Under the pieces are notes generated by a model. That model was not told the origin of the DNA and searched no databases. It was given only the letters and a program-made list of their open reading frames with translations. Below are positions 14,523-21,739 of a stretch of DNA of 24,830 nucleotides, piece after piece. The stretch comes from Myxococcales bacterium UBA5297 (GTDB lineage: Bacteria > Myxococcota > Myxococcia > Myxococcales > UBA5297), in the NCBI GenBank assembly GCA_002408385.1, contig DHSB01000219.1, positions 18,167 to 42,996 of the forward strand. The letters run 5' to 3'. The translations under genes were made by a program, and so were the position numbers. How positions within the stretch are numbered: position 1 is the stretch's first letter; every line of letters begins with the position of its first letter.

Positions 14523-14552
14523 TTGGCTTGTGTGCGCCGACGGCGATAGGAT
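14523..14552 (+). promoter_or_regulatory. Possible sigma70-type promoter of the FHA-TM-TPR gene
   Basis: TTGGCT (14523-14528) and TAGGAT (14547-14552) are separated by 18 nt. Each matches the consensus at four of six positions. The predicted start site is about 14559, some 22 nt before the ATG at 14582. An isolated TTGACA at 14469 lacks a -10 partner. Confidence 0.35.
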
Positions 14553-14581
14553 TGGCCGGTTTCGAGTGAGCAGGGCCAAGG

Positions 14582-16069
14582 ATGGCCAGAGCACCATTGC
14601 AACGATCATCGGCCAGGCGGCCACCCCAGGATGCGGACGAGATCATCGAGCTCGAGACCGGTGACATCGATTTGTCTCTGCTCGATGACGAGGGCGAGCC
14701 GACCGCGGTGAAGCTGCCGCCAACCAAGATCCTCCCAGCCGACCCGCAGCGGGCGGTCCCCACGGCCATCTACGGCCCCGAGCACCTCGAAGCCCCTTCC
14801 TCAGCGTCGACCCATCTGTTGACGGTCCCGGACGACAAGGAGGAGACGACGCTTCCGACGCCGATGAGCAAGCCTCCGCCGCCGGTCGCCGAGCCGGTGC
14901 TGGCGCCTGCATTCCTTATCGTCGAGAAGGGGCCGGGGGCAGGGACCAGCCTCCCGGTGCTCGAGGGGGAGCTGACGGTCGGCCGCTCTTCGGCAAACAG
15001 CCTGAGCCTGCCGCTTCCATCGATCAGCCGGCACCACGCCACGCTGGAGCGGCAGGGCGAGCATTTCTTTCTGCGTGATGCGGGAAGCCACAACGGCACT
15101 TACCTCAACGGCCGCAAGGTTTCCGGACAGATTGAGATTCGCTCCGGGGACGAAATCTCGCTCGGCAAGGCCGTGCTGATTCTGCGCTCGACGGGTACCG
15201 AGTCCGGGCTCTCGACGGCGACCTCGATAACGGTGCCAGAGCGCCCGTGGATCCGCTTGGTGATCTTCGGCGCGGCGATGCTCCTCGGGGTCATCAGCGT
15301 GTTCGCGTTGGCGACCCTGCGCTCGCCGCCACCTTCTGAGCCCGCGCAAGCACCTCTTGCCGCGGCCGATACCGCCCTCGCGGAGCCGCCGCGCGAACAG
15401 CCTGCTCCTCAGCCCCTTGCTCCCGCGCCGCAGGAGAAGCCCGCGGCAGACATCAACCTGGCTAGCAGCGGTAGCGGCGAGCTCACCGCATCCCAGGTCT
15501 TCGAGGAGGCCAAGGGACAAGGCGCTCCGCCCGTCACCGAGATCGAGCCCCCCAAGTCGCTCGAGCGCCGTCACAGCGTCCGGCCAGGCCGCCACAAGCG
15601 CAGGTCCAAGCCCAAGCCGAAGAACGCGGTGGATTCGCCCGAGGCGCGCGGGCTGTTCGAGAAGGGAGATATCGACGGCGCCATGGCGGCTGCCCAGCGT
15701 TCGGGCGCAAGCGCCCTTGCCTCCAAGATCGGTTCCTTCAAGAAGGAGCTGGCCGCGGCAAAAGCGGACCTCTCCTTCAAGGACGGCGCCGGCGCCATCC
15801 GGCACTTCACCGCCGCGCTGGCGCTCGAGGAAGAGATCGCCGACGGCTGGAGCGTCTCTGGGGGCGAGATTCGCGCTCAGCTCTCCCGCCTCTACGAGCT
15901 CGCAGGTCTCCAGGAAATCGAGCGCGGCGACACCGCCAAGGCGATCTCCTACCTCGAGCGCGCGCTCTCCTTCGACCCGTCGAACCCGAAGGCGAAGCAG
16001 TTTCTTCGCAAGCTCAAGGCCGCGCCAGCCGATGCGCGCTCGGCTGCCGACGAGGCCTTTGGCGACTAG
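14582..16069 (+). CDS. Membrane FHA-domain protein with TPR-like C-terminal region
   Basis: The product has 495 residues. After an acidic, proline-rich N-terminus, an FHA domain spans about residues 111-203 with its phosphothreonine-binding signature intact: Gly134-Arg135, S-R-H-H (149-152), and Asn171-Gly172 in S-H-N-G-T-Y-L-N-G. A single transmembrane helix follows at about 223-246. Next come an Ala/Pro-rich segment, a Lys/Arg-rich patch (about 333-348) and an alpha-helical region with TPR character (about 345-480; clearest repeat about 440-475). The usual topology would put the FHA domain in the cytoplasm and the TPR-like part in the periplasm. The family role is docking to Ser/Thr-kinase-phosphorylated partners. 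AGGG lies about 6 nt before ATG. No kinase gene is adjacent, so the partner is unknown. Confidence 0.85.
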   Translation: MARAPLQRSSARRPPQDADEIIELETGDIDLSLLDDEGEPTAVKLPPTKILPADPQRAVPTAIYGPEHLEAPSSASTHLLTVPDDKEETTLPTPMSKPPPPVAEPVLAPAFLIVEKGPGAGTSLPVLEGELTVGRSSANSLSLPLPSISRHHATLERQGEHFFLRDAGSHNGTYLNGRKVSGQIEIRSGDEISLGKAVLILRSTGTESGLSTATSITVPERPWIRLVIFGAAMLLGVISVFALATLRSPPPSEPAQAPLAAADTALAEPPREQPAPQPLAPAPQEKPAADINLASSGSGELTASQVFEEAKGQGAPPVTEIEPPKSLERRHSVRPGRHKRRSKPKPKNAVDSPEARGLFEKGDIDGAMAAAQRSGASALASKIGSFKKELAAAKADLSFKDGAGAIRHFTAALALEEEIADGWSVSGGEIRAQLSRLYELAGLQEIERGDTAKAISYLERALSFDPSNPKAKQFLRKLKAAPADARSAADEAFGD

Positions 16070-16158
16070 ACGCCTCCTCGCCAAGAAGCGCTGCCCAGCC
16101 TGCGCCCCGGGGCCAACCCGCCGAGAGGCCTCGGTTGCCGCCGCGGGAGCTAAGCGTC

Positions 16159-16836
16159 TCAGCCAAGCGAATCGCGCCCGCCGTCCGGCGCCGGGCGCCT
16201 TCGCGCGATGCCGCGGCGAAACGAGCGAAAGAGGCTCATGCCATTCAGCGCGACGAGCAGGCCGAGCCCGACAACCGCGGCTGGAACCCTCCAGCCGGCT
16301 CGCGGGCGCTCACCATCGAGGAGCAGATAGAGGTGGCCGTCACGAGGCTGGGCATCGCCGCGTTCGACGAGGAGCCGAAAGGCTTCGCCATAGGCCGGGA
16401 TCGCGGTGTCCTTGGCCAGCCGGCCCTCTGCGACGAACGCGGACTGGGCCGGAGGCGGCACCTTAGAGCCCGCTCGCGTCGGCTGCGAGCCCGCGAGCGT
16501 GCGCCGCACGAGGATGTTGGTGCCAGGCACGGCGACGATCTCGTAGCGGGTCCCGAAGCGGCTGAACCGGGTGGCCGAGCTTCCCGGCCTCCCGGCTATC
16601 CGGGCGAGCGCGCCGTCGGCGGCGCGCTCAAGATGGTAGGCGCCTTCCCCTCCGAGCTCGACGCGCGGCGGCGAGCCAATCCAGTAGGCCACATCCGCAC
16701 GCATCTCCCAGAGCAGGAAGAGCGCCAGACCTAGCCCGAGAACCGTCACCACGAGCGCGCCTGGACGGCGCGGCCGCCGTGTGACGGGCTGCTCTTCGTG
16801 CATCTCGGCAGCAGGCTCAGGCAGCGAATTGGGCAT
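16159..16836 (-). CDS. Hypothetical two-TM membrane protein
   Basis: I do not recognise this 225-residue protein. Hydrophobic segments at about 27-44 and 184-202 are flanked on their outer ends by basic clusters (R-R-P-R-R-P-G before the first; R-S-F-R-R-G-I-A-R-R-R after the second). This predicts both termini in the cytoplasm and a domain of about 140 residues in the periplasm. The start at ATG 16836 is preferred to an upstream TTG at 16869, which abuts the cdnL terminator. Another ATG at 16803 is possible. No strong ribosome binding site distinguishes them. The gene follows cdnL on the same strand and converges with the FHA-TM-TPR gene 89 bp away. The opposite strand is open too, but the paired TM pattern supports this frame. 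Confidence 0.65.
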   Translation of the reverse strand: MPNSLPEPAAEMHEEQPVTRRPRRPGALVVTVLGLGLALFLLWEMRADVAYWIGSPPRVELGGEGAYHLERAADGALARIAGRPGSSATRFSRFGTRYEIVAVPGTNILVRRTLAGSQPTRAGSKVPPPAQSAFVAEGRLAKDTAIPAYGEAFRLLVERGDAQPRDGHLYLLLDGERPRAGWRVPAAVVGLGLLVALNGMSLFRSFRRGIARRRPAPDGGRDSLG

Positions 16837-16860
16837 CGGAGGCTCGAGGTTGGTGCTTTT

Positions 16861-16895
16861 CCAAGACAACGCCCCCGGTCAGGCGACCGGGGGCG
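16861..16895 (-). terminator. Intrinsic terminator of cdnL
   Basis: A perfect 11-bp GC-rich stem (16870-16880 with 16885-16895) has a 4-nt loop. On the minus strand it is followed by TTGTCTTGG. It lies about 83 nt past the cdnL stop and upstream of the hypothetical membrane-protein gene, so it separates the two or allows partial read-through. Confidence 0.7.
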
Positions 16896-16977
16896 AGAGA
16901 GAGGCCTCGTCTGGCAACTGGGAGTGGTCGGGCCCAGCGCGCCGAACGCGGCCGCGTGGCGCAACCCACCCGAAGGC

Positions 16978-17469
16978 CTAGCAATTGAAAATGCGCTTGA
17001 GGTCAGCTTCGATGTCGTCCTCGTGGCACGCCTTGGCGAGGCTGAGCTCCTTGATGAGGAGCGAGCGGGCGGTGTCGAGCATCTTGCGCTCGCCGAAAGA
17101 CAGGTCCTTGTCGCCCTTGAGGAGATAGAGGTCCCGGAGCACTTCGGCGATTTCGAAGACGCTGCCGGTCTTGATTTTCTCCATGTATTCCCGGTAGCGC
17201 CGATTCCAGGTGGTCGAGTCGACCGAGATGTCCTTCTCCCTGAGGATGGAGTAGACCTGCCTGACGTCGCTCTCCCCGATAATTTCCCTGAGCCCGACCT
17301 GGTTCACCTTGTTGATCGGGATCATGATCTTCATCCCATTGTCCAGGATCTTCAGGACGTAGAACGACTGCCGTTGGCCAGCGACTTCCTTGTGCTCGAT
17401 CCCCATCACCTCGCCTACGCCTTGACCGGGATACACAGCCTTGTCGCCGACCTTGAACGTCGTCTGCAC
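16978..17469 (-). CDS. cdnL: CdnL/CarD-family RNA polymerase-binding transcription factor
   Basis: The product has 163 residues, the expected CdnL length. Family proteins bind the RNA polymerase beta subunit through an N-terminal Tudor-like domain and stabilise open complexes, notably at rRNA promoters. The opening F-K-V-G-D-K-A-V-Y-P-G-Q-G-V-G motif (residues 5-19) and the RNA polymerase-contact region are intact. The C-terminal helical domain has Trp88 in S-T-T-W-N-R-R, the residue that contacts the upstream edge of the -10 bubble in characterised homologues. Similarity to the Myxococcus protein, from memory, is very high. The start is GTG at 17469: AAGGAG lies 9 nt upstream, while the longer frame from ATG 17520 begins inside the predicted -10 box. 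An intrinsic terminator follows. The gene is divergent from comEC. Confidence 0.96.
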   Translation of the reverse strand: MQTTFKVGDKAVYPGQGVGEVMGIEHKEVAGQRQSFYVLKILDNGMKIMIPINKVNQVGLREIIGESDVRQVYSILREKDISVDSTTWNRRYREYMEKIKTGSVFEIAEVLRDLYLLKGDKDLSFGERKMLDTARSLLIKELSLAKACHEDDIEADLKRIFNC

Positions 17470-17515
17470 GTTGTTCGACTCCTTGAGGGTGGGTTTTTTT
17501 GCGGAAAGTCCGCGC

Positions 17516-17544
17516 ACCATACTACGTTTTCCGGTTTCGGTCAA
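17516..17544 (-). promoter_or_regulatory. Sigma70-type promoter of cdnL
   Basis: Read on the minus strand, TTGACC (17544-17539), a 17-nt spacer and TATGGT (17521-17516) give a good housekeeping promoter. The predicted start site is near 17509, which gives a leader of about 40 nt before the GTG start. Confidence 0.65.
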
Positions 17545-17551
17545 ACCAAAC

Positions 17552-17581
17552 TTGACGGGGCTTGAAAGCGCCGAATAAGAT
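17552..17581 (+). promoter_or_regulatory. Sigma70-type promoter of comEC
   Basis: TTGACG (17552-17557), an 18-nt spacer and TAAGAT (17576-17581) match the consensus at 5/6 and 4/6 positions. The predicted start is near 17588, about 90 nt before the preferred GTG start. Its -35 box lies only 7 bp from the -35 box of the divergent cdnL promoter. Confidence 0.5.
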
Positions 17582-17676
17582 GCGCCAGCCCCTTGCTTCA
17601 ACCTGCCGCGCGCGCGCCTATTCCTAGGCTGGCGCGGGTTGTCGTGCCGGGGCGCTCTCTTGGGAGGGGAGGCGAC

Positions 17677-20166
17677 GTGAGGGGGTCGCTCGAAGGCGCG
17701 CTCGGCTGGCTTGCGGGCCGGCCTCTGTGCGGCGCAGCCGCCGCCTTCGGCGTGGGAATCGGCCTGTTCCAGGTGCTCCCCGGTCTGCCCGAGTACCTGT
17801 TGCTGGCGCTGTCGATCGCCGGGGTGGTGGTCGGGATCGCGGCGTCTCGGCTCGCGCCTGGGCTTTCGGTCCTGCTCGTCTTGCTTGCTTTTCTGACAGC
17901 GGGGGCCGCCGCCGCGGGGTTGCGAGCGACCACCCGCGGGGCCCCTTGCGACGAGGTCGAGGAGCTCCTCGAGGGCACGGTGCTCGGCGAGCCGCGGATG
18001 GAGGACGGGCGAACTCGCTTTCTCCTCGGCGTGTCGCGGGCCCTGCGTGGCGGCGCTTGGAGAGAGGTCCATTTCGCTTCGCGCTTGTCGCTCAACGCAA
18101 GGGTCGAGCTTGCCTCCGGTAACCGGGTTCGCCTCAGAGCGCGGCTGCGTCCGCCCGACCCTCCCCTCAACCCCGGGGCTCCCGACACTCGGAAGCAGCT
18201 CCGCGCCGCCGGGCTCGCCGCCGTCGGATCGGTCGTCGAGCGGCAGCTCGCGCTCATCGGAACACCGCATCCGCTCTTCGCTCGCGTCGCCCGCTTCCGC
18301 CGCGACTTCCGCGGACTGGTCGAAACCGCTGTACCGGCCGCCGAGCCTGGCGCGCTGCTGCTCGCGCTGGCGCTCGGGGACCGCGCGTCGATCGGTGACG
18401 AAACGAACGAGGACTTCAACCGCAGCGGCCTGGCGCACATCCTGTCGGTCTCCGGCCTGCATATCGCCGTGGTCGCCGCCGGGCTCTATCGGGCGCTGCG
18501 CGCTGTGCTTGCTCGCTCCGAGTATCTACTCCTGCGAACCGATGCGCGCGCGGTCGCGAGCCTCTGCGCTATCCCGGCAACCTGGCTTTACGTGGCCTTC
18601 ACCGGCACCGAGATCCCCGCCGTCCGCTCGGGGGTCATGGCGACGGCGCTCTTCCTCGCGATGGCCGTCGGCCGCGACCAGGATGGGCCGAGCGCGCTGG
18701 CCGCGGCGCTTCTCGCAGTCGTGGCCTTCGACCCCTCGGCCATCACCTCGCTCTCCTTTCAGCTCTCCTTCGCCGCGGTGGCAGGCTTGATGCTACTCAC
18801 GCGGCCGTTGCGCCGGCTCGTGCCGCTTGCGCCGCCTCGCCCCGACGCCCAGGGGCTTGGCGGGCGACTTCTTCGCGCACGTGAGTCGCTGCTGCTCGCC
18901 GCTTCCGGCTCCTTCGCCGCCTCGCTCGCCACCGCACCGCTCGTCGCCCAAGCCTTCCAGCGCGCCTCGCTCGTCGCCGTCGTGGCGAACGCGGTCGCGC
19001 TACCAGTGGCGACCGCGTTGACGGTCCTTGCGGCGGCCTCCGCGCTCGCCTTTGCGCTCAGCGACGCGCTCGCCGTGCTTCTCGTAGCGCTCGCCGAGCC
19101 GCTCGCACGCCTGCTGCTCTGGCTCTCACACGCCTTTGCCAGCCTGCCGTTCGCCAGCATGCAGGTCGCCTCCCCTTCGCTGGTCGGGTTCCTCGCGTGG
19201 TTTGCTATGCTCGCCGCGCTGCCTCTGCTCCAGCGGCGCAGACGAATCGCGCTTCGCCTGCTTGCAGGCTCAGTCCTCGTTCTTGCCTGTCTTGGCGCCC
19301 ACCGGCGGCTCGCTCCCCTGTTCCAACGCGAGCTGAGCGCCACTTTCCTCGCCGTCGGCAACGGGGACTCGACCCTTCTGCGTCTGCCTGGCGGGCGCGC
19401 GCTGCTCGTCGACGGGGGAGGCGACCCGGCGGGCCGATGGGACGTGGGCGCGCGGGTGGTCGCCCCGGCGCTGCTCGAGCTTGGGGTGCGCGAGCTCGAC
19501 GCCGCGGTCCTCTCCCATCCCCACCCGGACCACGCGCTCGGGCTTGTCTCCGTCTTGAAACAGGTCCCCGCGCGCGAGATTTGGGTCGCCCGCGCTGCCG
19601 AGGGAGAGGGCCTGCTGCGCACCCTCGTCCTACTCGCGGCCGAGCGCGGGATTCGCCTCAGGAGGCTTGCCGCCGGGGACTCCATCCCGGACTTCGCACC
19701 GCTCGGAATCGAAGTCCTGCACCCGCCGGCCTCCACGAAGCTCTCCAGCAACGACGCGAGCCTCGTCCTCAGGGCCACCTTCGGCGAGCACGCCTTCCTG
19801 CTGACCGGCGACATCGAGCGCGCCGGCGAGGAGCAGGTGCTCGACTCGAGCGCACCACGCGCGACGGTGCTCAAGGCCCCTCACCATGGCAGCCGGACGA
19901 GCTCTACCGAAGCTTTCGTGCGCGCGGTCGCGCCAGACCACGTGGTCTTCAGCGCAGCGCGAAGTGGCTTTGGCTTCCCTCATCCCTCGATCGTCGAGCG
20001 GTACGAGCGTCTCGGTGCCCGGCTGCACCAGACAGCGCTCCACGGTGCGGTCACCTTCCACACCGACGGGGCGCGGCTTCGCGTCGAGCGCTTCGCCGAA
20101 TCGTCGGCGCCGCCTACTGCGGGGATTACGACCGTGGAAGAGCCGACGCCACGAGAAGAGCGATGA
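17677..20166 (+). CDS. comEC: ComEC/Rec2-family DNA-uptake channel protein
   Basis: The 829-residue inner-membrane protein belongs to the ComEC/Rec2 family, which carries single-stranded DNA across the cytoplasmic membrane during natural transformation. The start at GTG 17677 follows a purine-rich GGGAGGGGAGG. An upstream TTG at 17593 would add 28 residues next to the predicted transcription start. Domains in order are N-terminal TM helices with a DUF4131-like soluble segment (about 15-200), then the polytopic Competence domain (about 220-545) with the hallmark L-S-V-S-G-L-H-I-A near residue 255. A C-terminal metallo-beta-lactamase domain (about 555-800) follows. Its metal-site motifs are intact: H-P-H-P-D-H (614-619), T-G-D (Asp712) and H-H-G-S (736-737). 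The gene appears monocistronic. Other competence genes are absent from the window, so actual competence is not shown. Confidence 0.93.
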   Translation: MRGSLEGALGWLAGRPLCGAAAAFGVGIGLFQVLPGLPEYLLLALSIAGVVVGIAASRLAPGLSVLLVLLAFLTAGAAAAGLRATTRGAPCDEVEELLEGTVLGEPRMEDGRTRFLLGVSRALRGGAWREVHFASRLSLNARVELASGNRVRLRARLRPPDPPLNPGAPDTRKQLRAAGLAAVGSVVERQLALIGTPHPLFARVARFRRDFRGLVETAVPAAEPGALLLALALGDRASIGDETNEDFNRSGLAHILSVSGLHIAVVAAGLYRALRAVLARSEYLLLRTDARAVASLCAIPATWLYVAFTGTEIPAVRSGVMATALFLAMAVGRDQDGPSALAAALLAVVAFDPSAITSLSFQLSFAAVAGLMLLTRPLRRLVPLAPPRPDAQGLGGRLLRARESLLLAASGSFAASLATAPLVAQAFQRASLVAVVANAVALPVATALTVLAAASALAFALSDALAVLLVALAEPLARLLLWLSHAFASLPFASMQVASPSLVGFLAWFAMLAALPLLQRRRRIALRLLAGSVLVLACLGAHRRLAPLFQRELSATFLAVGNGDSTLLRLPGGRALLVDGGGDPAGRWDVGARVVAPALLELGVRELDAAVLSHPHPDHALGLVSVLKQVPAREIWVARAAEGEGLLRTLVLLAAERGIRLRRLAAGDSIPDFAPLGIEVLHPPASTKLSSNDASLVLRATFGEHAFLLTGDIERAGEEQVLDSSAPRATVLKAPHHGSRTSSTEAFVRAVAPDHVVFSAARSGFGFPHPSIVERYERLGARLHQTALHGAVTFHTDGARLRVERFAESSAPPTAGITTVEEPTPREER

Positions 20167-20359
20167 AGCAGGCGAAGACCTCGACTCGGAGAAGCCCGCC
20201 GAAAGAGGCTTTCGCGAGCGCCCTGCGCCAGCCGAAGTCGCGCGGCTCGTCCGAGACGATGGCGGGCCGAGGGCGGCCTGGGTTTCCACGGTGAGCGAAC
20301 GAGCCGAGCGCGCAGCCGGGGCCTCTTGGCAAGACCCCCCGGAGACAGAGCCGCCACAA
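20126..20359 (-). CDS. Possible small membrane protein overlapping the comEC 3' end
   Basis: A 77-codon minus-strand frame starts at TTG, 12 nt past the stop of the CBM9-like lipoprotein gene, and ends 41 nt inside comEC on the other strand. Its C-terminal part has a protein-like hydrophobic run (F-A-C-F-I-A-L-L-V-A-S-A-L) after an amphipathic segment with Trp and Phe. There is no ribosome binding site, and the N-terminal half is Pro/Arg/Cys-rich. A competing plus-strand frame of 43 codons begins with ATG overlapping the comEC stop (ATGA at 20163). Only one, or neither, is likely real. Confidence 0.22.
   Translation of the reverse strand: MWRLCLRGVLPRGPGCALGSFAHRGNPGRPRPAIVSDEPRDFGWRRALAKASFGGLLRVEVFACFIALLVASALPRS
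20316..20342. terminator. Hairpin between the converging comEC and CBM9-like genes
   Basis: CCGGGG (20316-20321) pairs with CCCCGG (20337-20342), and inner TCTT/AAGA pair around a GGC loop. The two stems are separated by a 2x2 internal loop. No T-tract follows on either strand, so it is a weak or factor-assisted terminator at most. Confidence 0.3.
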
Positions 20360-20371
20360 GCGAGCCCGCCG

Positions 20372-21598
20372 CTACGGTGCGAATTCGAGCCAGCCAAACC
20401 GCGACAGGTTGTGGAAGTCACCGACCAGCGGCGGCGAGAAGCTCGACCCCTCGTTCACCTTTCGGTCGGTGTGCCATTCGAGGCGGTAGAGGTTGAAGCG
20501 CCATTTGTCGCCGGCCTGGGGCGGCCAGCGCGGCACCGAGGCGAGGTGGGCGACAGGGATACGCATCTCGGCCGTCCAACCCTGGTCCCTGTCGGTCGGG
20601 TCGTTGAGCGTGCCGTTGACCTTGACCGCGGTCTGCATCCCCGAGCTCCACCCGAGATCCATCCCCTGGCGGCGCGCGGGGAAGTAGGCATCGAAGCGCA
20701 CGCCCCGCGGCGAGAGCTGCAACTCGTTGTAGGTGCGCCCGTCGGCGTCGGCGTCGAGGAAGACCTCGACGACCTCCTCGCCGTAGATGGGGTCGTCGTC
20801 CTCCTCAAGCTTGGCCCAGACGTCCTCGTCTTCTACCTCGAAGCCGACGTAGAGCGCCTCGTCGTCCCAGGCGAGCTTTGCCTCGGTGCGGTACCGGGCC
20901 GCCCCGCCGTCGCCAGTGCGCACGAAGCGACCGGTCGAGGCCACCCCCTCCCAGCCCTTGTCGTCGAGCTCTCCGTCGATTTCGATCGGCGCCTTCAGCT
21001 TCGCCGCGAGATAGGTCGGCAACACCGGGCCCTCGCCCGATACCTTGAGCCGGAAGGCCCGGAGTCGATTACTTCCGTCGTGCGCGGCGCGAGAATCGAC
21101 GGGCATGCGGTCGTCGAAGCGATAGAAGCCTACGTACCCGACCAGTTGGTCGCCCGCGTGGGCAGGGACCGAAACCGAATACGAGTCCTCGATGACTTTG
21201 CCCTGCTGCCAGCGATCGGTCGGCAGCAGGCCCTCGACCGGGACATGGTCCGCGTTGACGAGGATGCCGGGCGAGCCTTCGTTCTCGATGTGGACGAAGA
21301 GCTTCCAGCTCTTGTCCACAGGTTTGAGTAGTTCGAAGTAGTGGGCGATGCGCACCCTCTCGCCCCGAGAGACCGAATCGGGCCGCACGTCGGTGCCGAG
21401 AAACCGGATTTGGCCACCGCCCAGCATCACGTTCGCCGGTTGTGACGGGCTCGGCTTGCCGTCGAGCAGGAAGGTCGCGACCCGCCGGGTTTGCGCGTCG
21501 TTCAACTTGCGCGGCGGCGGTCCCACCGTCGGGTCTTTGCAGGCAACAACCAGCAGCGCCCCGATGGTGAGCAGGCGCCTCACGCTCTTCTGATTCAC
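20372..21598 (-). CDS. Lipoprotein with C-terminal CBM9-like domain
   Basis: The 408-residue product starts at GTG 21598, with GGAGAG about 5 nt upstream. The signal peptide M-N-Q-K-S-V-R-R plus a hydrophobic run ends in a lipobox with Cys20, followed by Lys, so it is a predicted lipoprotein. Residues of about 55-195 form a beta-rich domain with G-E-R-V-R-I-A-H-Y-F, F-V-H-I-E-N, W-Q-Q-G-K-V-I-E-D and V-G-Y-V-G-F-Y patterns. Similar patterns occur in accessory domains of some membrane glycosyltransferases (memory-based inference). Residues of about 205-408 match the carbohydrate-binding family 9-like/DOMON pattern: I-D-G-E-L-D-D-K-G-W near the start, A-K-L-A-W-D-D-E-A-L-Y-V-G-F, E-V-V-E-V-F-L-D-A-D-A-D, and a closing W-R-F-N-L-Y-R-L-E. 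Such domains bind sugars or act as electron-transfer-linked sensors. The ligand is unknown, and no catalytic domain is attached. Confidence 0.85.
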   Translation of the reverse strand: MNQKSVRRLLTIGALLVVACKDPTVGPPPRKLNDAQTRRVATFLLDGKPSPSQPANVMLGGGQIRFLGTDVRPDSVSRGERVRIAHYFELLKPVDKSWKLFVHIENEGSPGILVNADHVPVEGLLPTDRWQQGKVIEDSYSVSVPAHAGDQLVGYVGFYRFDDRMPVDSRAAHDGSNRLRAFRLKVSGEGPVLPTYLAAKLKAPIEIDGELDDKGWEGVASTGRFVRTGDGGAARYRTEAKLAWDDEALYVGFEVEDEDVWAKLEEDDDPIYGEEVVEVFLDADADGRTYNELQLSPRGVRFDAYFPARRQGMDLGWSSGMQTAVKVNGTLNDPTDRDQGWTAEMRIPVAHLASVPRWPPQAGDKWRFNLYRLEWHTDRKVNEGSSFSPPLVGDFHNLSRFGWLEFAP

Positions 21599-21739
21599 AA
21601 AGTCTCTCCGTTGCTCTCTCGTTCCGGGTGGCCCGCGCCGCGACGGCGCCGTTCCAATCCTAGACAGCCACCACGCGTCCCCACCGACCTCATGCTTCTG
21701 AGGCGGCGGCGGGCACGGCCCTTGGAGACGGGCGCGAGC

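Noticed and set aside
16135..16734. Plus-strand 199-codon frame opposite the two-TM hypothetical protein
   Set aside because: It is Arg/Ala/Glu-rich with no hydrophobic pattern; the minus-strand frame has paired TM helices with sensible charge flanks.
17470..18462. Long in-frame upstream extension of cdnL on the minus strand
   Set aside because: The extension is antisense to comEC, of low-complexity composition, and lies upstream of a good promoter and ribosome binding site.
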